Assembly (NCBI GenBank): GCA_005788205.1
Contig: SXYT01000020.1
Span: 1-33,868, forward strand
DNA length: 33,868 nt
Reading direction: 5' to 3'
Source: Actinomycetota bacterium
Lineage (GTDB): Bacteria > Actinomycetota > Acidimicrobiia > Acidimicrobiales > Ilumatobacteraceae
In this document: one piece after another, positions 25,880-33,868 of the stretch
Layout of the letters: each line of letters opens with the position of its first letter
Position numbering within the stretch: the first letter of the stretch is position 1
The notes under the pieces: generated by a model
Databases searched by the model: none
What the model was told of the DNA's origin: nothing
What the model saw: the letters and a program-made list of their open reading frames with translations, nothing else
Made by a program: the position numbers and the translations under genes

Positions 25880-27340
25880 CTAGAAGTCCAGTGCCGACAG
25901 GTCGGGTATCCAGCCCCGCGCCCGCGTGACCGACTCGCCCCATTGTTGCCGCGACAGGCCGGGTGCTCCCAATGGGCCGACGGTCCGGAAGCCGCCCGTG
26001 CGGGAGCATGCCTCGGTGAGCGATGCCCATTGCCCTGCGGCCGTGCCCGCGAGGAGCCCGGCGCCGAGCGTGGTTGCCTCCGTGACGGGTGACACGGTGA
26101 CGGGACGCCCTGCCGCATCCGCCAGGGCCTGGACGAATGTGGCATTGCGGCTCATCCCGCCGTCGATGTGGAGCTCGCGCACCTCGATGCCGGTGTCCGT
26201 GACGGCGGCATCGACGAGGTCGACCCCCCTGTGGGCGATTCCCTCGAGGACCGCCCGCACGACGTGCGCCCTCGTGGTGCCGCGCGTGATGCCGAACAGG
26301 GCACCGCGCGCGCCGTAGTCCCAGTGCGGCGTGCCGAGACCGAGGAGCGCGGGCACGTACGCAACGCCGTCCGTGGATGCGACCGATGCCGCAACGGCAT
26401 CGGACTCTGCCGCCGACGAGATGAGACCCATATCGTCGCGCAGCCACTCCACATTGGTGCCGGCCGACAGCATGATCGCCTCGACGCCGTAGTGCGTGCT
26501 CTGTGCATCGCTGAACGCGACGATGGGGAACGTCCCGCCAGTGCTGCGCCGTGCCGAATCCGGCGCCGACTGACCGACATACATGTCGAGCATCCCGCCG
26601 GTACCGAACGTGATCTTGGCCTTGCCCGGGGTGATGCATCCCTGACCCACCAGCGATGCCTGCTGGTCTCCCACGAGGGCGGTGACGGGCGGTGCGCCCG
26701 GAAGTCCCGTCGCGACCGCGATGTGGCCCGACGTGGGCACGATCGACGGCAACTGGTGGGCGTGGAGGCCGAGCGCGGAGAGGACGGCCGGGTTCCACTG
26801 CGCACCCGAGGCGACGGTGAGTCCGGTGACCGCGGCGTTGGTGTGGTCGGTGACATGGGAGACGCCGCCGGAGAGCTTCCAGGCGAGCCACGTGTCGACC
26901 GTGCCGAAGAGGACGTCGTCGTCAGCGCGCGCCGCGTCGTCGGGAAGATGGTTCGCGAGCATCCACGCGACCTTCGTTGCGCTCTGGTTCGGGGCGAGCG
27001 CGAGACCGTGGTTGATCCTGGCCATGATGCAGTCGCCGACAGTGCGCAGGTCCTGCCACCCGATGGCCGGACCGATGGGGCGGCCCGTGGAGCGCCGCCA
27101 TCCCACGGTCGACGCACGCTGGTTGGTGATGCCGACGGCATCCACCGGCGCGCCACCCATGGCCGCAGTGGCGACACGCAACACAGCGGCGTGCATCGCC
27201 TCAGCATCGAACTCGACCATGCCCGGGGCGGGCGTGGACGGGGCGAACTCTTCGTGGTGCAGCCCCGACACCGTGGCGTCGTCGCCGACGACGGCAGCGC
27301 GCAAACCGCTCGTGCCGACGTCGATGACGAGTGTCCTCAC
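25880..27340 (-). CDS. FGGY family carbohydrate kinase (glycerol kinase-like)
   Basis: VRTLVIDVGTSGLRAAVV...GITNQRASTVGWRRSTGRPIGPAIGWQDLRT...KVAWMLANH...VTALVGDQQASLVGQGCITPGKAKITFGTGGMLDM...LHIDGGMSRNATFVQALADAAGRPV. Confidence 0.9.
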   Translation of the reverse strand: MRTLVIDVGTSGLRAAVVGDDATVSGLHHEEFAPSTPAPGMVEFDAEAMHAAVLRVATAAMGGAPVDAVGITNQRASTVGWRRSTGRPIGPAIGWQDLRTVGDCIMARINHGLALAPNQSATKVAWMLANHLPDDAARADDDVLFGTVDTWLAWKLSGGVSHVTDHTNAAVTGLTVASGAQWNPAVLSALGLHAHQLPSIVPTSGHIAVATGLPGAPPVTALVGDQQASLVGQGCITPGKAKITFGTGGMLDMYVGQSAPDSARRSTGGTFPIVAFSDAQSTHYGVEAIMLSAGTNVEWLRDDMGLISSAAESDAVAASVASTDGVAYVPALLGLGTPHWDYGARGALFGITRGTTRAHVVRAVLEGIAHRGVDLVDAAVTDTGIEVRELHIDGGMSRNATFVQALADAAGRPVTVSPVTEATTLGAGLLAGTAAGQWASLTEACSRTGGFRTVGPLGAPGLSRQQWGESVTRARGWIPDLSALDF

Positions 27341-28812
27341 AGACCGAGCTTTCCCGGGTTCAGGATTCCGTTCGGATCGAGTGCCTTCTTCACCGCGGCG
27401 AGCACGTCCAGCCCGTTGCCGAGGGCCTGTCGCATGAACGACGCGCGGCTGTGGCCGACACCGTGGTGATGCGAGAGGTTCGCGCCGGCCGCGATCGCGG
27501 CGGTCTGGCCGGCGGACCAGAGTGCACGGTACGTCTCCTCGAACTCGTCCTCCGGGGGGTTGGCCGCGAACGTGAAGTACACGCACGCACCCTCGATGTA
27601 GCTGTGCGAGAGGTGGCAGGTGGCGGCACGGGCGTGCGGGACGGCCAGCATGGCGGTCTCCACCTGTTCGACGATGTCGTCGAGCAGTGCCCAGTTGGCG
27701 GCGACCTCCATCGTGTCCACCACGTAGCCCTTGCGGGTGAGGGCCTGGAGCGCGCTCGTGTCGTTGCGGTGGTGGACCCATTTCTCCACGAGGTCGGTGT
27801 CGAGGACGCGTGCACCCATGGACATGCACGCGTCATGGGTGACCGACATGGCGGCGTCCACGACCGTCTCGGTGCCCTCGTCCAGCACCAGCAGGACGGC
27901 CTCGGTCCCGTCGCCCCCGTGGGAGCGCTTGCTCTCGGCGCCGTCGTAGAGCCGCAGCACCGCGGGACTCGCACCGTTGCGGATCGCGCGGCGGCACGCC
28001 TCGAACCCGTCGGAGAGGCCGGCGAACGAGTAAGCGGCACGGCGCTCCACCTCGGGGAGCGGATGGGCGCGCAGCCACACGCGCGTGACGACGCCGAGCG
28101 TGCCCTCGCTGCCGAGGATCAACTGCGTGAGGTCCGGACCGACTGCACCGGCGGGTGCACCGCCCGTGCGCACGACCGTGCCGTCGGCCATGACGACCTC
28201 GAGTGCGTGCACCATGTCCTCGATCTTCCCGTAGCGCGTGGAGTACTGGCCCGCGCCGCGGCACGCCACCCACCCGCCGACGGTGCTGATGGCGACCGAC
28301 TGCGGGTAGTGACCGATGGTGAGACCGTGCGACCGGGCTGCGTCCTCAAGATCCGGGCCGAACGTGCCGGCGAGGGCGCAGACGATGCCGGACACCGTGT
28401 CGATGCTGTCGATGCCCTGCATCGACGTCATGTCGAGGGCGATTCCGCCGTTCACCGGGATCGCCGCGCCGCACACTCCACTGCGTCCGCCGCTTGCCGT
28501 GACAGAGATGCGGTTGTCGTTGCAGTACGCGAGGACTGCCGAGACCTCGGCGGTGGCGCGGGGACGACACACTGCGCCGGGCATCTGCGGCGTCTCGCCG
28601 GCGAGTGCCCACCGCATGGCGAGCGGCCACCAGTCACGGCCGTGCTCGGCCCTGTCGGCGTGGGAGGAGTCCGTCGGGCAGATGCGCGCGAGGGCTGCGA
28701 TGTGCTCCTCGGCCACTGCGGCGACGGCGGGCATGTGGGCACGAACAGCAGAGGCATCGGTGCCGAACTCGATGGGTGGCGTGGCTGGCGTGGTGAACGT
28801 CTGGATGGTCAT
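27337..28812 (-). CDS. FAD-binding oxidase, alkyldihydroxyacetonephosphate synthase / GlcD-like
   Basis: PGAVCRPRATAEVSAVLAYCNDNRISVTASGGRSGVCGAAIPVNGGIALDMTSMQGID, QLILGSEGTLGVVTRVWLRAHPLPEV, SYIEGACVYFTFAANP, SHHHGVGHSRASFMRQALGNGLDVLAAVKKALDPNGILNPGKLGL. Confidence 0.88.
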   Translation of the reverse strand: MTIQTFTTPATPPIEFGTDASAVRAHMPAVAAVAEEHIAALARICPTDSSHADRAEHGRDWWPLAMRWALAGETPQMPGAVCRPRATAEVSAVLAYCNDNRISVTASGGRSGVCGAAIPVNGGIALDMTSMQGIDSIDTVSGIVCALAGTFGPDLEDAARSHGLTIGHYPQSVAISTVGGWVACRGAGQYSTRYGKIEDMVHALEVVMADGTVVRTGGAPAGAVGPDLTQLILGSEGTLGVVTRVWLRAHPLPEVERRAAYSFAGLSDGFEACRRAIRNGASPAVLRLYDGAESKRSHGGDGTEAVLLVLDEGTETVVDAAMSVTHDACMSMGARVLDTDLVEKWVHHRNDTSALQALTRKGYVVDTMEVAANWALLDDIVEQVETAMLAVPHARAATCHLSHSYIEGACVYFTFAANPPEDEFEETYRALWSAGQTAAIAAGANLSHHHGVGHSRASFMRQALGNGLDVLAAVKKALDPNGILNPGKLGL

Positions 28813-30491
28813 TGCGGGCTCCCTGCGGTGAACTCGGTCTCGGTGACGAGACCGGCCGCGTCCTCACGCGCGCACTCGTCGACGAACGCGGCGACCTGCC
28901 TGCCCCTCTCTGCGTCATCCCAGCCGAGGATCGGCGCGACGAGGTCGCACACGGCGGGTGCGGCGGCACGCGACGCACGGCGGTCGAGAAGACGCGCGCG
29001 GGTGCGCCTGGAGAGGATGTCATCCAGGCTGACCGCCATCTCGTGCGTCACGGCATGGACCGCCTCTGCGCGGAGATAGGGCAGTCCCGGCACGAGCTCG
29101 GCACCGAGTGATGCATCCTTCTCGATGAGAGCGCGCACGAGCGCCGCGTCGGAGCCGTACCGCCCGTCGAGATGCGCATCGAGCGGGGTCGATGACGTCC
29201 GCCTGCCGGTGGCCCCGCGCAGCGGCAGCTTCTTCGTGCGGCACCGTGCGGTCCGCCCGAGCAACTGCTGCGCGGCATCGACTGCGTCCTCGGCCATCTC
29301 GCGGTACGTGGTGAGCTTGCCCCCGGTGACAGTGACGACGCCCGTCGGCGAGGTGGAGACCCTGTGGCGGCGGCTGAGGTCGGCAGTGCGGCCGGCCTTT
29401 GCCGAGGTGTCATCCGTCTTGACGAGCGGCCGCAGCCCGGACCACACGCCGGTGACGTCATCGACGGTGATGCCGGTGGTGACGCTCGCGTTCAGGGCAT
29501 TCAGCACGTAGGTGATGTCGTCACTCGTGCACTGCGGGTCGTCGACGGGGCCCTTGTAGTCGGTGTCGGTGGTGCCGATGTAGGTGAACCGGTACGTGCC
29601 GTCGCCGTTCGCGATCCACGGCACGACGAAGAGACTGCGGCGGTCCTTCGGCACGGGGATGACGACGGCGATGTCGTTGCGCACCTTCTCCCACGGCACG
29701 GTGAGATGCACGCCCTTCGCGGGCCGGATGGTGTCGGGGTGGGTGTCCTCGTCGAGTGAGCGGACGTCGTCCGCCCACACGCCGGACGCGTTCACGACGA
29801 CCCTCGCTGTCGCGGTGAACTCGCCGCCGGTCACGGTGTCCCGCATTGTGACGAGATGACCGCCACCCTGCTGCTCGATGCCGGTGACGGCGCACCGGTT
29901 GGTCACGACAGCGCCGTGGTCGGCGGCGGTGCGCGCGACGGTCAGGCACAGGCGGGCGTCGTCTGCCTCGGCGTCGTAGTAGAGGTACGCACTCGCGAGC
30001 CGCCGCGCGTCCATCGTGGGGAGGTGCTTGATCGCCGACTTCGCGCCGAGCCGCCGGTGGATCTTGCCGATCCTCCAGCCTCCCGTCAGGTCGTACATCC
30101 ACATCGCCGACCCGAGTGCACGCGCGATCTTTTTCGACACGACGCCGTCCTTGGTGAGGATCGGGATCATGAAGGGGAGGACCTTCACGAGATGCGGGGC
30201 GTTCTTGCGCAGCCGCTTGCGTTCGTGGAGTGCCTCGTAGACGAGCCGCACGTCGCCCTGCTGGAGGTAGCGGAGACCGCCGTGAATCAGTTTCGAGGAC
30301 TTGGAGGAGGTCCCGGATGCGAAGTCGGCGCGCTCGACGAGTGCGGTGGCAAAGCCACGGCTCGCGGCATCGAGAGCCACGCCCACGCCCGTGATGCCGC
30401 CACCGACGACAAGGACGTCGAACTGGCCGCCCGCCAGCCGTTGCAGGGAATCAGAACGGTCAAAGCGGTGTTGTTCGGGGGGAGCCATCAC
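28809..30491 (-). CDS. glpD: Glycerol-3-phosphate dehydrogenase/oxidase
   Basis: FDVLVVGGGITGVGVALDAASRGFATALVERADFASGTSSKSSKLIHGGLRYLQQGDVRLVYEALHERKRLRKNAPHLV is characteristic of GlpD. Confidence 0.95.
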   Translation of the reverse strand: MMAPPEQHRFDRSDSLQRLAGGQFDVLVVGGGITGVGVALDAASRGFATALVERADFASGTSSKSSKLIHGGLRYLQQGDVRLVYEALHERKRLRKNAPHLVKVLPFMIPILTKDGVVSKKIARALGSAMWMYDLTGGWRIGKIHRRLGAKSAIKHLPTMDARRLASAYLYYDAEADDARLCLTVARTAADHGAVVTNRCAVTGIEQQGGGHLVTMRDTVTGGEFTATARVVVNASGVWADDVRSLDEDTHPDTIRPAKGVHLTVPWEKVRNDIAVVIPVPKDRRSLFVVPWIANGDGTYRFTYIGTTDTDYKGPVDDPQCTSDDITYVLNALNASVTTGITVDDVTGVWSGLRPLVKTDDTSAKAGRTADLSRRHRVSTSPTGVVTVTGGKLTTYREMAEDAVDAAQQLLGRTARCRTKKLPLRGATGRRTSSTPLDAHLDGRYGSDAALVRALIEKDASLGAELVPGLPYLRAEAVHAVTHEMAVSLDDILSRRTRARLLDRRASRAAAPAVCDLVAPILGWDDAERGRQVAAFVDECAREDAAGLVTETEFTAGSPQ

Positions 30492-30543
30492 GGCGAGCCT
30501 ATGGGGCGGGCTGTTGCGGGACAGTTGTCACAGCAACGATTAT

Positions 30544-30566
30544 TTGTTCTCAATCCATGCGAACAA
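30544..30566. promoter_or_regulatory. Inverted repeat (possible Fur/PerR operator) in the divergent glpD / fur promoter region
   Basis: TTGTTC-n11-GAACAA, nested within a GCAAC (30533-30537) / GTTGC (30573-30577) inverted pair. Confidence 0.45.
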
Positions 30567-30591
30567 GCATCTGTTGCGGTAATCTCTTCGC

Positions 30592-31008
30592 ATGCGATCA
30601 CCCGAGGAGCTCACCGCCGCATTCCGCGCCGCTGGCCTGAAGGTGACGCCGCAGCGCCAGTTGTTGTTCCGTTTGCTGCACAACAACAGCACCCATCCCA
30701 CCGCGGACTCGTTGTTCAGCGTGGCTTCCGGGCAGATGCCCGGGATCTCGTTGCGCACCGTGTACCAGACCTTGACGGAGCTCGCCCAGATGGGTGAGAT
30801 CCAGTCGATCGAGGTGGGCACGGGCTCGCACCGGTTTGATCCGAATGTCTCGGATCATCACCATGCGGTCTGTGACGAATGTGGTGCGGTGCACGATGTC
30901 TACGTCAAGCGCACACCCGAGCTTGCCGGCCTCCACGGATTCGCGGTCACCGATGCCCACATCGTGTACCGCGGCCTGTGTGCCGAATGCTCCGGGGCCG
31001 CCCGTTAG
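30592..31008 (+). CDS. Fur family transcriptional regulator (PerR-like)
   Basis: LKVTPQRQLLFRLLHNNSTHPTADSLFSVASGQMPGISLRTVYQTLTELAQMGEIQSIEVGTGSHRFDPNVSDHHHAVCDECGAVHDV...CAEC. Confidence 0.94.
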   Translation: MRSPEELTAAFRAAGLKVTPQRQLLFRLLHNNSTHPTADSLFSVASGQMPGISLRTVYQTLTELAQMGEIQSIEVGTGSHRFDPNVSDHHHAVCDECGAVHDVYVKRTPELAGLHGFAVTDAHIVYRGLCAECSGAAR

Positions 31009-31063
31009 TCGACCACCGCAGCGAACACCAACCACAAACCACCCACGAAAGAAGGATCCGGTC

Positions 31064-31480
31064 ATGCCAAGCCTCAAGGGCACCAAGACCCACGAGAACC
31101 TGCTGGAGGCGTTTGCCGGCGAAAGCCAGGCCAACCGTCGCTATCTCTGGTTCGCACAAAAAGCAGATGTCGAGGGCTACCCCGACGCAGCCGCGCTCTT
31201 CCGCTCGGTCGCCGAGGGCGAGACGGGCCACGCACACGGTCATCTCGAGTACCTCGCTGAGGTCGGCGACCCCGCAAGCGGTGAGCCCATCGGCGAGACC
31301 GAGGCCAACTTCAAGGCGTCAGTCGCCGGCGAGACCTACGAGTACACACAGATGTACCCCGGCTTCGCCAAGACTGCCCGCGACGAGGGCTTCGACGAGA
31401 TTGCCGACTGGTTCGAGACGCTCGCACGCGCCGAGAAGAGCCACGCCGGCCGTTTCAGCCAGGGCCTCGCGGCCCTCTGA
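31064..31480 (+). CDS. Rubrerythrin family protein (diiron domain only)
   Basis: [64 protein letters not shown]...[24 protein letters not shown]. Confidence 0.95.
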   Translation: MPSLKGTKTHENLLEAFAGESQANRRYLWFAQKADVEGYPDAAALFRSVAEGETGHAHGHLEYLAEVGDPASGEPIGETEANFKASVAGETYEYTQMYPGFAKTARDEGFDEIADWFETLARAEKSHAGRFSQGLAAL

Positions 31481-31513
31481 GCCAACCGGCGCCCAGAGCG
31501 CCGACGACACATG

Positions 31514-31547
31514 AACGGGCGGCCACGACACTTCGTGGTCGCCCGTT
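31514..31547. terminator. Strong inverted repeat / hairpin after rubrerythrin
   Basis: AACGGGCGGCCACGA-cact-TCGTGGTCGCCCGTT: 15-bp stem with a single wobble position. No clear U-tract, so attenuation or processing is also possible. Confidence 0.6.
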
Positions 31548-31614
31548 GCATGTGGCGCACCGAGGCCACGGTCCGGTGCATTCCCCAGCAACGAACGAGG
31601 AAGCACGACGACAG

Positions 31615-32922
31615 ATGACGATCACATACGACCCGAAGCACCCGCTGTACCTGGACGAAGCCGATGTCCGTGGTGAGCTCACCCGTGTCTACGACCTCTG
31701 CCACGGTTGCCGTCTCTGCTTCAAGTTCTGCTCCTCTTTCCCCACTCTCTTCTCGTATGTCGATTCGCACGAGGACCAGGACGCCGGCCGTCTCACGCCC
31801 GCCGAGCAGGACCAGGTCATCGACGAGTGCTTCCAGTGCAAACTCTGCTACGTCAACTGCCCCTACATTCCCGAACTGCACGAGTGGGCTCTCGACTTCC
31901 CGCGCCTCATGCTCCGTGCCCAGGCGATGCGCCACGCCACAGGCCAAGTGACACTGCGCAAGCGCGCGACCACATCGATCATGGGCCACACTGATGCGCT
32001 CGGCACGGTGGCGAGCGCGGTGGCGCCGGTCGCCAACCGGGTCATGGGCGCCAAGCCGAATTCAGTGGTGCGCAGGGCCGTCGCGGCCACTGCCGGCGTG
32101 TCCGCGGTGCGGCTCCTCCCGCCGTACGCGAAGACCCGCTTCAGCACCTGGTTCAAGAAGCGCAACAGGCCCGTCATCACCAAGAAACAAGGTGAGGTCG
32201 CCGTGTTCCCCACGTGCCTCGTGGAGTACCAGCAGCCCGGCGTGGGCAAGGATCTCGTGCGCGTCTACGAACGCAACGGAGTCGAGTGCTCCATGATCGA
32301 CGGTGCCGGGTGTTGCGGTGCCCCGTACCTGCACAGCGGGGACGTGGACAGCTTCACGAAGGTCGCCGTGAGGCAGGTGAAGGCACTCGCGGCCGCGGTG
32401 CGCTCCGGCAAGGACATCGTGGTGCCCCAGCCGACCTGCGGCTACGTGCTGAAGAAGGACTACGTGGACTACGTGGGCGGGCCCGACGCAGAACTCGTCG
32501 CCAGACACACGTTCGACAGCTCCGAGTACCTCATGAACCTGCACAAGGCGGAGGGGACCGAGCTCGACACCGAGTTCGCGGGCACCGTGCCCGAGACGAT
32601 CTCGTACCACATCCCCTGCCATCTGAAGGCCCAGAACATCGGCCTGCGCAGCCGTGACCTGATGAAGATGACGGGCGCGAAGATCAAATTGATCGACCAG
32701 TGCTCCGGTATCGACGGCATGTGGGGGCTGAAGGCGGGCAACGAGGAGTACTCGCTGCCGCTCGCAGTGAAGCTGGGGGAGAAGGTCACGGCTGCCGGCT
32801 CCGAGGCGGTCGTCGGTGACTGCCACCTTGCGAACACCGCAATCGACGAGCAGACCGGTGCAGTCGCCGTGCACCCGCTCAACATCATCGCGCGCGCCTA
32901 CGGCATCCCCGAGACCGACTGA
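31615..32922 (+). CDS. Heterodisulfide reductase/GlpC-like [4Fe-4S] protein
   Basis: Two CxxCxxCxxxC ferredoxin motifs ([22 protein letters not shown]). One canonical cysteine-rich domain (FPTCLVEYQ...GAGCCGAP) and a second with CSG (HIPCHLKAQ...[11 protein letters not shown]). Confidence 0.9.
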   Translation: MTITYDPKHPLYLDEADVRGELTRVYDLCHGCRLCFKFCSSFPTLFSYVDSHEDQDAGRLTPAEQDQVIDECFQCKLCYVNCPYIPELHEWALDFPRLMLRAQAMRHATGQVTLRKRATTSIMGHTDALGTVASAVAPVANRVMGAKPNSVVRRAVAATAGVSAVRLLPPYAKTRFSTWFKKRNRPVITKKQGEVAVFPTCLVEYQQPGVGKDLVRVYERNGVECSMIDGAGCCGAPYLHSGDVDSFTKVAVRQVKALAAAVRSGKDIVVPQPTCGYVLKKDYVDYVGGPDAELVARHTFDSSEYLMNLHKAEGTELDTEFAGTVPETISYHIPCHLKAQNIGLRSRDLMKMTGAKIKLIDQCSGIDGMWGLKAGNEEYSLPLAVKLGEKVTAAGSEAVVGDCHLANTAIDEQTGAVAVHPLNIIARAYGIPETD

Positions 32923-32967
32923 CCAGACAAACCCCCGATCAACCCACCCCCGACACAGGAAACAGAG

Positions 32968-33570
32968 ATGACAAACACCATGACACGCAAACTCACTCTC
33001 GAGGACATCGCCGACCTCCGCGCTTACGAGCGCGAGCGCGAGGCGTTCCGTTCCGACGTGATCGACAAGCGCCGCACCAGGCGGATCGCGCTCGGCACCC
33101 TGGTGTCGCTCTCGTTCGAGAACCGTGACACGATGCGCTACCAGATCCAGGAGATGATCCGCGTCGAGAAGACGATGACCGACGAGGGAGTCCTCGAGGA
33201 GCTGAATGCGTACAACCCGATGATTCCCGAGGCGGGCCAGCTCTGCGCGACGCTCTTCGTGGAGCTCACCTCCGAGGAGCAGGTGCGCGAGTGGCTGCCG
33301 AAGCTGGCCGGTCTCGAGCGGTCCATCTCGGTCGTCCTGGCCGACGGTTCCCGTGTGCCCGGCCGGATCGACGAGAAGCACGCCGCCGGTCTCACGCGCG
33401 ATGACGTGACCGCGGCGGTCCACTATCTGGTGTTCGACTTCACCCCGGCCCAGGTGGCGGCCTTCGACGGTGGCGACGTGACCGTGGAGTGTTCGCTCTC
33501 GTCCTACCTGGAGGTCGCCGCGCTGTCGGCGTCCACCAAGGCCGAGTTGCTGAGGGACCTGCTCCCGTGA
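32968..33570 (+). CDS. DUF3501 family protein
   Basis: RKLTLEDIADLRAYEREREAFRSDVIDKRRTRRIALGTLVSLSFENRDTMRYQIQEMIRVEKTMTDEGVLEELNAYNPMIPEAGQLCATLFVEL. Adjacent to rubrerythrin and Hdr-like genes as commonly seen for DUF3501. Confidence 0.85.
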   Translation: MTNTMTRKLTLEDIADLRAYEREREAFRSDVIDKRRTRRIALGTLVSLSFENRDTMRYQIQEMIRVEKTMTDEGVLEELNAYNPMIPEAGQLCATLFVELTSEEQVREWLPKLAGLERSISVVLADGSRVPGRIDEKHAAGLTRDDVTAAVHYLVFDFTPAQVAAFDGGDVTVECSLSSYLEVAALSASTKAELLRDLLP

Positions 33571-33575
33571 GGAAG

Positions 33576-33596
33576 GCCCCGGGCTCGGCCCGGGGC
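33576..33596 (+). terminator. Terminator-like hairpin after DUF3501
   Basis: GCCCCGGGC-tcg-GCCCGGGGC perfect 9-bp stem just after the stop codon. Confidence 0.65.
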
Positions 33597-33695
33597 GTTC
33601 CTGGGCAGGCGCATCCGTCCCGATTTGACGCGGTGTGACGGCGGGCACATACGATTCCCGGCAGGGGCGAGGGGCCCCGCATCGAAGGGGGAGCG

Positions 33696-33868
33696 ATGTC
33701 TGGTCAGGAGATCAGTTGGCGGCAACGCGGGGCCTGTCAGGGCCTCGATCCGTCCATCTTCTTCCCCGATTCCGAGGAGAATGCGGACGAGGCGAAGTCG
33801 ATCTGTGCCTCGTGCATCGTGCGGATCGCATGTCTCGAGCACGCCCTCGCGTCGCGCGAGAAGGACGG
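33696..33868 (+). CDS. WhiB family transcriptional regulator (C-terminus truncated by window edge)
   Basis: MSGQEISWRQRGACQGLDPSIFFPDSEENADEAKSICASCIVRIACLEHALASREKDG. Conserved C...CxxC...C pattern. Confidence 0.92.
   Translation, partial: MSGQEISWRQRGACQGLDPSIFFPDSEENADEAKSICASCIVRIACLEHALASREKD

Noticed and set aside
26168-29079. Plus-strand ORFs of 433 and 582 aa
   Set aside because: Antisense to the FGGY kinase and ADPS-like genes, which have strong family motifs.
32062-33648. 528-aa minus-strand ORF
   Set aside because: Antisense to the Fe-S protein and DUF3501 genes. No domain signature.

Overview
33.9-kb window of a GC-rich actinobacterial chromosome, probably Acidimicrobiia-like judging by gene content (inference). 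It is densely coding, with no CRISPR, tRNA, integrase or transposase recognised. From left to right it contains: a partial TetR regulator; a secreted lipoprotein with an S16 (Lon-type) protease domain and no ATPase; a secreted protein with two Ig-like repeats; a thioredoxin-fold lipoprotein interrupted by one in-frame TGA exactly at the first Cys of the CxxC motif; a small membrane protein; acyl-CoA dehydrogenase and DUF3237; a divergent ROK-controlled amino-sugar/cyclitol locus (ceramidase-like, NagB / ROK, DegT aminotransferase, G1P-dehydrogenase-like, Gfo/Idh/MocA); a tightly overlapping minus-strand oxidoreductase operon; fhs; an LLM oxidoreductase; a class A PBP; a membrane protein and a histidine phosphatase; RNase P RNA (minus strand); two exported ferritin-like proteins; a glycerol operon (GlpD, alkyl-DHAP-synthase-like, FGGY kinase); a Fur/PerR, rubrerythrin, Fe-S protein, DUF3501 cluster; and a partial WhiB. 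The most interesting item is a probable selenoprotein at 3827-4333. It has the motif W-A-P-G-U-T-T-C and a SECIS-like hairpin with a GGUC loop 26 nt after the UGA. ORF callers split it in two.
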